NCBI GenBank assembly: GCA_036703275.1
Contig: DATNPK010000076.1
Coordinates: 1-64,000 of the forward strand
Length of the DNA: 64,000 nucleotides
Direction of reading: 5' to 3'
DNA from: Coleofasciculaceae cyanobacterium
GTDB lineage: Bacteria; Cyanobacteriota; Cyanobacteriia; Cyanobacteriales; Xenococcaceae
Part shown: positions 42,897 to 51,564 of the stretch, one piece after another
Layout: every line of letters starts with the position of its first letter
Numbering within the stretch: the first letter of the stretch is position 1
Notes under the pieces: model-generated
What the model saw: only the letters and a program-made list of their open reading frames with translations
What the model was told of the DNA's origin: nothing
Databases searched by the model: none
Position numbers and translations under genes: made by a program

Positions 42897-43790
42897 TTAG
42901 ATCTGGCTTAAATCAATTTGTTTGAGAAAATCGATAAATGCCCAAACTGCATGAGACAAGTCAGCATCTTTGGGAGTTGCGACTACCACAATTCGCTGTA
43001 GGGGCTTAGGTAACTGGCAGACGGTAACACCTTTGGGAATGTGAAATACAGATAGCTGCGGTAAGATAGCAGCTTCCGATCCTGTTGCTACTAGGTTAAC
43101 AATAGTGTCGCTTTCGCGGACTTGTTCGGTGGGCTGAAATTGATAACCCTCTACTTCAAAGTAATGTTCGATCTGTTTATAACAACTGTTTTGGCTGGGA
43201 TAGGAAATAATTGGTAGATCGAGCAATTGTGTCCAGCTAATTTTAGGGCAATCCATCTGGGCAACTAAATTTAGGTGAGGTGGCAAAAGAACAACATAAT
43301 TATCCCGCAGCACTTCAATAGTTTCTAGATCTTTAGAAGTCGGCAAGATCGTAAAGCCAAGATCGGCTTTGCCTTCATAAACCATTTGCTCTACTTGAGG
43401 ACAATCTTTTTCTTCAACAATTTTGATATCGATCTGGGGATGCTTAATTTTAAAACAGGCTCTAATTTTTGGTAATAGTTGCGCAGATGCACCACGAAAA
43501 GCCGAGATTCTAACTGTTCCCCCTGATAAACTTTTATAGCGGTTGGCTTCTTGCTTAATATCCTCAATCGACTGTAAAACGCGATCGCAATGCACTAAGA
43601 CACCTTCTCCTGCTGGGGTAAGATTTACGCCTTTTTTGCCCCGAAACAGTAGTTGAATTCCTAAGTCGTTTTCTAAGGTAGCGATTGCATGACTAACAGT
43701 TGGCTGTGTCAGATCTAACTCTACTGCTGCCTGACTAAAATTACCACATCTGGCTACTGCTACAAACGACCTTAATTGGGAAAGTTTCAT
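42897..43790 (-). CDS. LysR-family transcriptional regulator
   Basis: The 297-residue protein starts MKLSQLRSFVAVARCGNFSQ with the LysR helix-turn-helix (SQAAVELDLTQPTVSHAIATLE) and carries a normal effector-binding domain (residues about 90-297). Regulators of this kind usually control a divergently transcribed neighbour; upstream (43791-44001) there is no divergent gene, only AGCTAA-type short repeats. The closest relatives I can think of are nitrogen or redox regulators of cyanobacteria, but the target cannot be read. It converges on the ferredoxin-like gene with 2 bp between stops. Confidence 0.88.
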   Translation of the reverse strand: MKLSQLRSFVAVARCGNFSQAAVELDLTQPTVSHAIATLENDLGIQLLFRGKKGVNLTPAGEGVLVHCDRVLQSIEDIKQEANRYKSLSGGTVRISAFRGASAQLLPKIRACFKIKHPQIDIKIVEEKDCPQVEQMVYEGKADLGFTILPTSKDLETIEVLRDNYVVLLPPHLNLVAQMDCPKISWTQLLDLPIISYPSQNSCYKQIEHYFEVEGYQFQPTEQVRESDTIVNLVATGSEAAILPQLSVFHIPKGVTVCQLPKPLQRIVVVATPKDADLSHAVWAFIDFLKQIDLSQI

Positions 43791-44001
43791 TGGGGAAGAT
43801 TTTCACAAGTTGTTCTTAATATAGCCAATTTCTCACTCGATAATCTGTTAAAAAACCTTTATAACAAGTGAACTATAGATTAGGACATTAGCTAACAGCT
43901 AATAGCTAATAGCTAAAAAGCGAAGCAGCGCGGTGGACAGGTTCAAGAACTAGTTAACTAGTTAATCATACAACTTAGTCTAAAACTGCTTTAGCTTATT
44001 T

Positions 44002-45162
44002 TTAAAGCTTGCTAGCCTGACGCAAAGATTTAATAGTGGCGATCGCCGTTTTTCCCGCCGTTTCAATTTCTTCAGGGGTATTAAACCTACCAATGCCGAA
44101 GCGTAAAGAGGCATGGGCTAGTTTTTCATCCCGACCCAAAGCGGTTAAGACATGAGAAGGTGCAGTAGATTCAGAAGAACAAGCCGAACCAGAAGATAAG
44201 GCTACCACTGATTGCAGTCCTAATAATAAAGCCGAGCCGTTGACCCCTTTAATGCTAATATTGAGATTATTGTGCAGACTTTTTTCAAAATTACCGTTAA
44301 GCTGGATACCTTCAAGTGGTTCAAACATCGACCAGAGTTGTTTTTTTAGCTGCAACAACCGCACTGACTCTAGTTCCATTTCTAATACGCCGATTTCCAA
44401 TGCCTTGGCAAAGCCAACTATCTGCGGGGTAGATAGAGTACCCGATCGCCTGCCTTTTTCCTGTCCTCCTCCCTGGATTTGCGAAGCTAATTTGACTTTG
44501 GGATCGCGACGACGCACATATAAAGCACCAATGCCTTTTGGACCATAAATCTTATGAGCAGTAAGCGACATCAAATCGATATTCATTGCTGTTACGTCTA
44601 ACGGTATTTTAGCGATCGCCTGTGCAGCGTCGGTATGAAATAACACCCCACGATGATGACAAATTTCACCAATTTTGGCTAATGGTTGCAATACACCAAT
44701 TTCATTGTTAGCTGCCATGACTGAAACCAGAATGGTATCCTCACGTATAGCTGCTAGTAATTTTTCGAGATCTAATAAACCATCAGACTGTACTGGAAGA
44801 TAAGTAATTTCAAATCCCAATGTTGCTAAATATGCACAGGGATCTAACACCGCCCGATGTTCGGTAGCGACGGTAATAATGTGTTTTCCCTGATTAAAAT
44901 AAGCTTCGGCAACACCTTTGATTGCCAGATTATTAGCCTCTGTTGCACCACTAGTAAAAACAATTTCTTCAGGAGTGGCGTTGATTATATTGGCGATAAC
45001 TTCCCGAGCATTTTTAACTGCTGCGCTAGCTTCCCAACCATAAACGTGTGTATTCGTCGCAGGATTGCCAAAACGTTCGGTAAAGTAAGGCAGCATCGCT
45101 TCTAGAACTTTTGGATCTACTGGAGTAGTAGCATGAGCATCAAGATAGATAAGATTGCGCAT
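44002..45162 (-). CDS. Cysteine desulfurase (NifS/IscS type)
   Basis: The 386 residues are full length: IYLDAHATTPVDPKVLEAML, SGATEANNLAIKGV, the PLP lysine in LMSLTAHKIYGPKGIGALYV, the arginine in RRSGTLSTP and the catalytic cysteine in SGSACSSES. The loop with SGSACSSESTAPSHVL is the group I (NifS/IscS) type. The enzyme releases sulfur from cysteine for iron-sulfur clusters or thiomodifications. The NIL-domain gene precedes it by 40 bp on the same strand, so they probably form an operon. A second, broken, cysteine desulfurase is at 1.4-1.9 kb and is not a copy of this one. Confidence 0.93.
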   Translation of the reverse strand: MRNLIYLDAHATTPVDPKVLEAMLPYFTERFGNPATNTHVYGWEASAAVKNAREVIANIINATPEEIVFTSGATEANNLAIKGVAEAYFNQGKHIITVATEHRAVLDPCAYLATLGFEITYLPVQSDGLLDLEKLLAAIREDTILVSVMAANNEIGVLQPLAKIGEICHHRGVLFHTDAAQAIAKIPLDVTAMNIDLMSLTAHKIYGPKGIGALYVRRRDPKVKLASQIQGGGQEKGRRSGTLSTPQIVGFAKALEIGVLEMELESVRLLQLKKQLWSMFEPLEGIQLNGNFEKSLHNNLNISIKGVNGSALLLGLQSVVALSSGSACSSESTAPSHVLTALGRDEKLAHASLRFGIGRFNTPEEIETAGKTAIATIKSLRQASKL

Positions 45163-45202
45163 CCAAAGATCGATAAATATCCGTCATCTTAAACATTAAC
45201 AC

Positions 45203-45505
45203 TTACCAACCATCTAGTTCTAGATCTTGTTCGTGCCAAATTTCAATATCTAATTCTGAAAGGTAAATCAAAGCATTATTAATTTGTTGAAAAGTGCCTA
45301 AGAGTTTAATGTCAAACCAGCCATCTCCCTGACCATCTTTACCTAAAATTGCTGCCAACAAAACAACTTTGAGCTGATATTCAGAGATTAGTTGGGAAAT
45401 AATTGGTTCTTGATGATAATTCTGAGGCACTCTAAGCTTAAGCTCAATTTCTGTCGGTCGATTGTCTAATTGCCTTTTTTCGCATAACAAATCAAGATTA
45501 TTCAT
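45203..45505 (-). CDS. NIL-domain protein upstream of the cysteine desulfurase
   Basis: The 100 residues fit a NIL (ACT-like) domain: TEIELKLRVPQNYHQEPIIS, then YQLKVVLLAAILGKDGQGDGWFDIKLLGTF and IYLSELDIEIWHE. NIL domains occur in methionine importers (substrate sensing) and as stand-alone proteins with ferredoxins in sulfur metabolism. Linked here by 40 bp to a cysteine desulfurase, it may sense a sulfur amino acid or deliver sulfur; that is inference. The stand-alone length of about 100 residues without a ferredoxin part is common in cyanobacteria. Confidence 0.75.
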   Translation of the reverse strand: MNNLDLLCEKRQLDNRPTEIELKLRVPQNYHQEPIISQLISEYQLKVVLLAAILGKDGQGDGWFDIKLLGTFQQINNALIYLSELDIEIWHEQDLELDGW

Positions 45506-45710
45506 GGATCATCTCCTGAGTTATTTCTTAAAGAAGCCGATTATCTTTTAGTTTTTAAACTAGAATTCAATCCTAAATCATCTATAAAAAAAATGCAATT
45601 CATTTAGTTTTCAGAAGCATAAATAATGTTTAAGCAACGCGGCTTAAACCTTTATGCTAAAAGAGACTAAAAGTTTACAATAAATAAAACTCTTGAATTA
45701 ACTAGGCACG

Positions 45711-46202
45711 ATGAGAGAATGCGCAATCGCACTAGGCAGTAATCAGGGCGACTCTTTAAGTATTTTAGAGAGTTCTCTTGATGCACTCAATCAAATTCCT
45801 GGGATTAATCTCCAGCAAAAGTCTAGCTGGTATCAAACCAAAGCTGTCGGTACACCACAACCTCAAGCCGATTATCTTAACGGCTGTGCTTTATTATCGG
45901 TAGAACAAGCACCAGAAGAACTACTAACTATTCTTCAGGGTATTGAAATTCAGTTTGGCAGAGTGGGCAAAGGTACATTGGAAGCTAGAACTTTAGATCT
46001 GGATTTGCTGCTGTATGGCAACGTAGTTTTAAACACCCCTAATTTGACTATTCCTCATCCTCGAATGAGCGATCGAGCTTTTGTTCTAGTACCCTTGGCC
46101 GAAATTGCTTCTGACTGGATTGAACCAAAATCGGGAAATCAAATTGCTCAGTTACTTAGAGGTGTCGATACCGCTGGAGTGCAACCATACGTTACAGTTT
46201 AA
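45711..46202 (+). CDS. folK: 2-Amino-4-hydroxy-6-hydroxymethyldihydropteridine pyrophosphokinase (FolK)
   Basis: The 163 residues contain ECAIALGSNQGDSLSILESS and the signature RTLDLDLLLYGN followed by LTIPHPRMSDRAFVLVPL. FolK activates the pterin for dihydropteroate synthesis in folate biosynthesis using ATP. The gene is complete and alone; the nearest neighbours are the NIL gene (divergent, 205 bp) and a repeat block. Confidence 0.95.
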   Translation: MRECAIALGSNQGDSLSILESSLDALNQIPGINLQQKSSWYQTKAVGTPQPQADYLNGCALLSVEQAPEELLTILQGIEIQFGRVGKGTLEARTLDLDLLLYGNVVLNTPNLTIPHPRMSDRAFVLVPLAEIASDWIEPKSGNQIAQLLRGVDTAGVQPYVTV

Positions 46203-46254
46203 CCTGTTGTAAAAGAATTCTCCTTCAAAACTCGAAAAGTTTAGTGGGAGATTA

Positions 46255-46380
46255 ATCGCGACGCGTTTGCGAAGCAAGTCCGAAGGACTTCAGCTAGTCC
46301 TAAAGGATAAGCTTCGCCCTAAAGGATATGCGGAGCGGTATGCTTTAGCACTAGCTTCGCGTCGCAAATCATGCACGGGA
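46255..46380. repeat. Mosaic palindromic repeat upstream of TnpB
   Basis: The block contains GTCCGAAGGACTTC, two CCTAAAGGAT modules, ATGCGGAGCGGTATGC and TAGCTTCGCGTCGCAAAT. Each module recurs in the elements at about 2.6-2.8 kb or 26.8 kb, so this is another member of the dispersed family. It lies between folK and the TnpB gene, where the left end of the element would be expected. Confidence 0.6.
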
Positions 46381-46444
46381 ACTAAATACTAAGTAGGATT
46401 ATTTATCTAGAGCAAATTTATCATTATATGGTATAGTGATAGAC

Positions 46445-47758
46445 ATGATTAGACAAGCACAGAAAGTACGAATTTATCCAACTGACGAACAAAAACATCA
46501 ACTAGCAGGTGCTATGGGCTGTTGTCGCTGGTGGTGGAATCATGCTTTGAACAAAAGTATTGAAACTTACAAACAGACAGGTAAAGGCTTATCTCGCGCA
46601 GGATTAAATGCTTTGTTGCCTAATCTAAAAGAAGAAAATGAATGGTTGAGGACAGAAGTTTATTCTCAATCGCTGCAACAGACATCACTCAATTTGTCTC
46701 GCGCTTTTATAAACTTCTTTGAAAAAAGAGCTAGATTTCCTAGGTTCAAATCTAAACATGGTAAACAGTCAGTTGGTTTTCCTCAGTCAGTAAAGATTGC
46801 AGGAGACTGGATTAAACTACCTAAAATTGGATTAATCAAAGCAGTATTTGATCGTCGCTATGTTGGCACAATCAAAACCGTTACTGTTACCAAGGATAGT
46901 TCAGATAGATATTTTGCCAGTCTTATTTATGAATTAGAAGCTTGCTTTGTATCTGGCAATGGTGACAAAATAATTGGCTTAGATTTAGGAATCCTTGATT
47001 TTTGCATAGCTCATGATGGTACTAAGACTAGTAAATATGCTAATCCTAGACACTTCCTCAAGCATGAGAAAAATCTAGCTCGTAAACAACAAAAATTATC
47101 TAGAAAACAAAAAGCGATGAAGTGTGGTCTTGGGACGGCGGCTTTTGAGTGGGAAGCTTCCCACTCAAAACGCGCCTTGGCTTTCCCCCATGAACAACTT
47201 CATCAAGAAGGAAGTAAAACCAGACAAAAAGCTAAGAAATTAGTGGCTAAGGTTCATGCACGTATAAGCAATTCCCGTCAGGATTTTTTACATAAACTAA
47301 GTAGAAAACTGACCCAGATAAGCAAAGTTATTGTGGTAGAAAACCTCAATATTAAGGGATTAGTGCGTAACCATAAATTAGCTCAAAGTATATCTGATGT
47401 TGGTTGGGGGATGTTCGTAAATTTTCTAAGTTATAAACTAGAGCGTGAAGATAAACGTCTAGTTGAAATCGATAGATTTTTCCCTAGCTCTCATATCTGC
47501 CCCGATTGTCTAACTCAAACTCCAAAGATGGATTTGAGTATTAGGGAATGGACTTGCTTGAACACTTCATGTGGGAAAACTCATGATCGTGATGAAGCAG
47601 CAAGCCGAAATATTAGAGCAGAAGGCATCAGGATAATAAAGACGGATGGAATAGCCGTCTCTGCTAGTCGAGGGACTGTAAGACCGAACCGAGGACGAAA
47701 GACCAAGGTAAGGCAAGACCCAGCGAAGCTAGAAACTTATTCTAAATCGAAGATTTAG
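46445..47758 (+). CDS. tnpB: IS200/IS605-type TnpB with an internal repeat insertion
   Basis: The ATG at 46445 gives 437 residues starting MIRQAQKVRIYPTDEQKHQL. The RuvC residues are kept: D in GLDLGILDFC (about residue 180), E in VVENLNIKG (about 298) and D in HDRDEAASRN (about 380), with a zinc ribbon CPDC...CLNTSC between. TnpB is an RNA-guided nuclease whose guide (omega RNA) overlaps the gene's 3' end; the 3' region ending near 47760 would encode it. Residues about 223-251 come from a palindromic DNA element inserted between KLSRKQ and GSKTRQKAKKL. No tnpA is present. Activity is uncertain because of the insertion. Confidence 0.85.
   Translation: MIRQAQKVRIYPTDEQKHQLAGAMGCCRWWWNHALNKSIETYKQTGKGLSRAGLNALLPNLKEENEWLRTEVYSQSLQQTSLNLSRAFINFFEKRARFPRFKSKHGKQSVGFPQSVKIAGDWIKLPKIGLIKAVFDRRYVGTIKTVTVTKDSSDRYFASLIYELEACFVSGNGDKIIGLDLGILDFCIAHDGTKTSKYANPRHFLKHEKNLARKQQKLSRKQKAMKCGLGTAAFEWEASHSKRALAFPHEQLHQEGSKTRQKAKKLVAKVHARISNSRQDFLHKLSRKLTQISKVIVVENLNIKGLVRNHKLAQSISDVGWGMFVNFLSYKLEREDKRLVEIDRFFPSSHICPDCLTQTPKMDLSIREWTCLNTSCGKTHDRDEAASRNIRAEGIRIIKTDGIAVSASRGTVRPNRGRKTKVRQDPAKLETYSKSKI
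47113..47205. repeat. ~93-bp palindromic element inside the TnpB frame
   Basis: Outer arms GATGAAGT/ACTTCATC and an inner 28-bp perfect palindrome (47143-47170, arms TTTTGAGTGGGAAG / CTTCCCACTCAAAA) form the element. It adds about 29 residues to TnpB without a stop. It lies between the coding sequences for KLSRKQ and GSKTRQ. Confidence 0.65.
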
Positions 47759-47853
47759 TGTAAGTAGTTCATAAGTCTATCTTTGGTACAACTAACTATG
47801 TCAGGCTTTTAGTCAAAATAGATTAAATTCGCCATATTTTGAGTTAAATTATC

Positions 47854-48042
47854 ATGTCTGACAAGAAAAATGCCACTGGTAAAAGCGGTACTGCCAAGCC
47901 GAATACCAACGCTAATGCTCAAATGGATCTAGCCTCTAATCCAGCAGTCGATCCAGAGACAATCTTAGAAGAAACACCCGCAGCAGATCGAGCAGAATTA
48001 GCTCCAAAAAACGAAGCTGCTACTAAAAGAGAAGAAGCATAA
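47854..48042 (+). CDS. Small charged protein of unknown function
   Basis: The 62 residues (MSDKKNATGKSGTAKPNTNA onward) are rich in Ala, Glu, Asn and Lys, with no hydrophobic stretch, and look intrinsically disordered. I do not recognise a family. The frame is real in that an A-rich ribosome region precedes the ATG and a perfect hairpin follows the stop by 3 bp. It converges on the alkaline phosphatase gene. Confidence 0.5.
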   Translation: MSDKKNATGKSGTAKPNTNANAQMDLASNPAVDPETILEETPAADRAELAPKNEAATKREEA

Positions 48043-48045
48043 AAA

Positions 48046-48079
48046 GTTTCAGAGGACATCAGCCGATGTCCTCTGAAAC
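48046..48079. terminator. 15-bp perfect hairpin between convergent genes
   Basis: GTTTCAGAGGACATC and GATGTCCTCTGAAAC pair perfectly around AGCC. There is no long T-run, so it may act as a roadblock or a bidirectional transcript end for the small protein gene and phosphatase gene. Confidence 0.6.
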
Positions 48080-48182
48080 AATTAGCGTTTAAGTGTCATA
48101 TACAAAGAAGTTTTATTTTATTCCGTTCAATTTTAACCTCAGCAATTTATTCGATAGTGCGATCGCCATATATTGTCAAAAT

Positions 48183-51100
48183 TTAAACAAAAACAAAATT
48201 ATCTGCATTCAAGCTAGCAGCATCGACACCTTGTAAAATTGCCAAGTCGCTGTCATCAGTAGCAATCAAAGCATCCCCATTACTATCGGTAATACTCAAT
48301 TCCTCGAAGCCGATACCCAAACCAGCAATGCCAATAAGATCAACACCAGACTCAAAATCGGTAATAGTGTTAGTTGATTCGGGAAATTGCGCATCAGCAA
48401 GCCAAAATTGGTCTGCGCCTTCGCCTCCAGTAATAGTATTATCACCGCCACTAGTGACAAAGAAACGATCTACACCTTCAGCACCAACGAGGCGATCGCC
48501 CGTACCCAAAATTGCCAGATCGTCTCCATCGTCAAGATAGATGCGGTTGCTACCTTCACCAGCAATAGCAGCATCAACTAGATCGTTACCTTCACCAGCA
48601 AATACTAAGCGATCGCTACCTTCTAGTTCAATAATGTCGATATCTGTAGTACCGAACAAAGGTTCAAAGCTGGTATTGTCTCCGCTATCACCCTCATTAT
48701 CGTCAGCTATCTCTTCAGGAGCAACTCCAAACAGAGTTTGATACATAATACGGTACATATCAGTGTTGTCTACCGTATCTTCAATTAAATCGGAGTTTAA
48801 ACCGTAACCTTTAGAAACAATACTACCTGCAACATCATTGGTGCTGACATAGCCCAAACCGAACTCAAAACTATCTCCATCTGCATCGGGTGCGCCAGTA
48901 TTAAAAGGTTCAGTATCATTACCTGTTTGCCCATCGAGAGGAACGGGGATACCATCGGCATCATCACCAAAAGCAGCTAATTCTGGCTGTACGTCAATTG
49001 TACCAACAGTTTCACTCTCTTCATCAACATCGACTACTTCTAAACCCCCAGCATCGCTGTCAGCAGCAGTTAAAACCAAAGTATTGGGATCGACATTGTT
49101 AACAAAATCTTGCGCCACGCCAATTGCCTCATCAGCCCGTAAAGTGGCTTCAATTGCACCAGCACCATTGTTGTTATTAGGAAAGTTATCCGAACCTTCC
49201 TCTTCCATAACTACCATAAAGCCGTCTTCGGCATTAGCAAACTTATCAAAACCTAAAGTTACATCGAGCATTTCGGCAACAGTAGGCGGATTTTTATTCC
49301 CTGGTTGACCATAAAGAATCAGTTCGCCATTTTCATCAACAAAGCCTTCTTCTTTTAAAGTTGCCTCGTCGGTGTCGTTATAGGTATCTTCGGCTGCAAA
49401 AACACCCAGTACTTTGTCAGCGTCAGCGGGTAAGCTATTTAGTTCTTCGCGCGTATAAACAACGGTGTAGCCCATTGCTTCGGCTTCTGCAATTAGGTTG
49501 CGTCCGTCTTCACGGATACCTTCTTCTCCAAAGCGTCCTACAGTGCCTACGGGCAAATATTGGATTTCACCACCACCCATAATTACGTCTGCACCAGACT
49601 CGACGATTTCGGCGGTAATTTCAGCAACATTATCGCGATTTTCAGCATCGGCAAGAAATGCCCCTGTACCAGGTTCGGCAATAATCCCAGAATTGATTAC
49701 AGCAGTGGGTTTACCTGCTGCGATCGCTTCATCCATAATACTTATGCCTTCTTTACCAGAAAGAGACTCTACAGGGTTACCTGCTTCATCCAAACCAAAA
49801 GAATCAGCTTGTACTTTAACTCCAAAAGCATGGGTAACCGCCCCAGCATTAGAAGTTGCCACAATTTGATCATCCATGTGACCGAGATAAACCCCTGCAT
49901 CGGTCATTTTGTCCCAGTTCAATCTACCATCTGTACCAACAGAAGCAAATCTAGCAGCACCATAATGAGAAGGACTGGTTCCGTCTGGATGAATAAAAAT
50001 CACGTTTCCCGTATCTTCTGTAGGTTCTGGGGCAGGTTCAATACCGTCAGGAACGCCTTCAGGGGCTTCTAACTCTACGTCAAAAAGAGTTTCATACATC
50101 AGACGGTAAATGCCCGTATTGTCTACAGTCGCAGGAAGTTCTTCCGCATTCAAACCATAGGTTTTAGAAACAATACTACCGGCAAAATCAGGAACTCCTG
50201 CCCAACCGACACCAAATTCAAAAGTATCGCCATTATCATCGGGTGCGCCAGTAGTAAAGGGTGCAGTATTATTCCCAGTCGTACCATCATAGGGAACTTC
50301 TGTGTCAAAAGGTGGTTGTACTTCGGTAGTGCCTACTGTTTCTCCTTCAACATCGTCAACTTCTAAACCGCCACCATCACTATCAGCAGCGGTAACTAAT
50401 AAAGTGTCGGGATTGACGTTATCAATATAGTCTTGTGCCACGCCAATAGCTTCATCTGCCCGTAAAACTGCATCAACTGTCCCCGCCGCATTATTATTAT
50501 TACCAAAGTTGTCTGTGCCTTCTTCCTCCAAGACGACAAACATTCCATTTTCATTCTTGTTGAAAACTTCTAAATCTAAAGTTGCTTCCAGCATTTGAGC
50601 AACGGTAGGCGGATTTTCATTTCCTGGTTGACCGTAGGAAATTAAATTACCTTCTTCATCGACCAAGCCTTCTTCTTTTAATGCTCCTTCGGTAACGTCA
50701 TTATAAGTGTCTTCGGCGGCAAAAATGCCTAAGACTTTTTCCGTATCGGCCGGCAGACTTTGTAGTTCTTCTAGGCTGAAAACTATCGTATAGCCCATTT
50801 GTTCGGCTTCTTCGATCAGGTTACGTCCGTCTTCACGGATACCTTCTTCCCCAAAACGTCCCACTGTTCCTTTAGGTAAATAGTGAATTTCTCCACCACC
50901 CAAGATAGCGTTAGTACCCGACTTGACTATTTCGGCGGTAATCGCAGCAACGTCATCACGACTTTCCGCATCGGCTAAAAACACTCCCGTACCAGGTTCG
51001 GCAATAAAACCTGAATTAATTACGGCTGTAGCTTTTCCATCGGCGATCGCCTCTTCCATAATGGTCGTGCCTGATTGACCAGAAAGGGCAGTATAGGGAT

Positions 51101-51344
51101 TGCCCGACTCATCTAAGCCATAGCTACCAGCATATGGCTTGATCCCGTAAGCGTGAGCTACTGCACCAGCATTAGAAGTAGCTACAATTTGGTCGTCTAG
51201 ATGTCCCAGATAAACTCCCGCATTGGTCATCTCGTCCCAGTTAAGTCTGCCATCTGGTCCAACCGAAGCAAAACGCCCCGCCCCGTAGTGTGAAGGACTT
51301 GCACCGTCTGGATGAATAAATATTACGCTATTTTCGTTGCTCAT
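48183..51344 (-). CDS. Tandem alkaline phosphatase with RTX-like C-terminal region
   Basis: The 1053-residue protein holds two phosphatase domains of the same family, about residues 5-445 and 447-880. Each begins VIFIHPDG(A/T)SPSHYGA, has a nucleophile loop VATSNAGAV, SGxxGxxIMxEAI, and EEEG(T/S)DNFxNNNNxAG. In classical PhoA the metal ligands include several histidines (DHxxHAND, ADHET); here the aligned places read DNFxNNNN and AADSDGG, the type seen in a cyanobacterial/marine branch. The C-terminal ~170 residues have GGxGxD-like repeats (GEGNDLVDA, DDGDDLAILG, GGEGADQFWL) and a CAL-type end, typical of RTX proteins exported by type I secretion. No N-terminal signal peptide is seen, which agrees with that route. 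Calcium-dependent surface or secreted phosphatase. Confidence 0.85.
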   Translation of the reverse strand: MSNENSVIFIHPDGASPSHYGAGRFASVGPDGRLNWDEMTNAGVYLGHLDDQIVATSNAGAVAHAYGIKPYAGSYGLDESGNPYTALSGQSGTTIMEEAIADGKATAVINSGFIAEPGTGVFLADAESRDDVAAITAEIVKSGTNAILGGGEIHYLPKGTVGRFGEEGIREDGRNLIEEAEQMGYTIVFSLEELQSLPADTEKVLGIFAAEDTYNDVTEGALKEEGLVDEEGNLISYGQPGNENPPTVAQMLEATLDLEVFNKNENGMFVVLEEEGTDNFGNNNNAAGTVDAVLRADEAIGVAQDYIDNVNPDTLLVTAADSDGGGLEVDDVEGETVGTTEVQPPFDTEVPYDGTTGNNTAPFTTGAPDDNGDTFEFGVGWAGVPDFAGSIVSKTYGLNAEELPATVDNTGIYRLMYETLFDVELEAPEGVPDGIEPAPEPTEDTGNVIFIHPDGTSPSHYGAARFASVGTDGRLNWDKMTDAGVYLGHMDDQIVATSNAGAVTHAFGVKVQADSFGLDEAGNPVESLSGKEGISIMDEAIAAGKPTAVINSGIIAEPGTGAFLADAENRDNVAEITAEIVESGADVIMGGGEIQYLPVGTVGRFGEEGIREDGRNLIAEAEAMGYTVVYTREELNSLPADADKVLGVFAAEDTYNDTDEATLKEEGFVDENGELILYGQPGNKNPPTVAEMLDVTLGFDKFANAEDGFMVVMEEEGSDNFPNNNNGAGAIEATLRADEAIGVAQDFVNNVDPNTLVLTAADSDAGGLEVVDVDEESETVGTIDVQPELAAFGDDADGIPVPLDGQTGNDTEPFNTGAPDADGDSFEFGLGYVSTNDVAGSIVSKGYGLNSDLIEDTVDNTDMYRIMYQTLFGVAPEEIADDNEGDSGDNTSFEPLFGTTDIDIIELEGSDRLVFAGEGNDLVDAAIAGEGSNRIYLDDGDDLAILGTGDRLVGAEGVDRFFVTSGGDNTITGGEGADQFWLADAQFPESTNTITDFESGVDLIGIAGLGIGFEELSITDSNGDALIATDDSDLAILQGVDAASLNADNFVFV

Positions 51345-51506
51345 AATCTATTGATTTCTTGGGTGATTGTTTAGCAGTAACGAATACTTCATGTATGTGG
51401 AAATGAAGCAGAAACTTATATCGTCAAATCCCCAATTGCCTTAAAAGCTTCAAGAAGGTGGGTTATTGAGAATAAATATTTTTCTTAATAAAATCTTCCT
51501 ATTCTC

Positions 51507-51558
51507 GGATTAAGAAAAAGTGATTTTTGGTTTAAGTATTATCTAGCTTGTGATTAAG
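51507..51558 (-). promoter_or_regulatory. Candidate PHO box upstream of the alkaline phosphatase gene
   Basis: On the minus strand CTTAATCA (51551-51558), CTTAAACC (51529-51536) and CTTAATCC (51507-51514) stand exactly 22 bp apart. The cyanobacterial SphR/PhoB box consists of PyTTAAPyPyT/A octamers every 11 bp, so three of the five periodic positions fit. It lies about 165-215 bp upstream of the phosphatase ATG at 51344. Confidence 0.65.
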
Positions 51559-51564
51559 AATTAT

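Noticed and set aside
43880-43920. AGCTAA-type tandem words upstream of the LysR gene
   Set aside because: Short imperfect AT-rich words that also occur near 62770; no array structure or regulatory logic is visible.
48328-50072. Several plus-strand open frames across the phosphatase gene
   Set aside because: Shadow frames of a repetitive acidic coding sequence; no family-like protein content.
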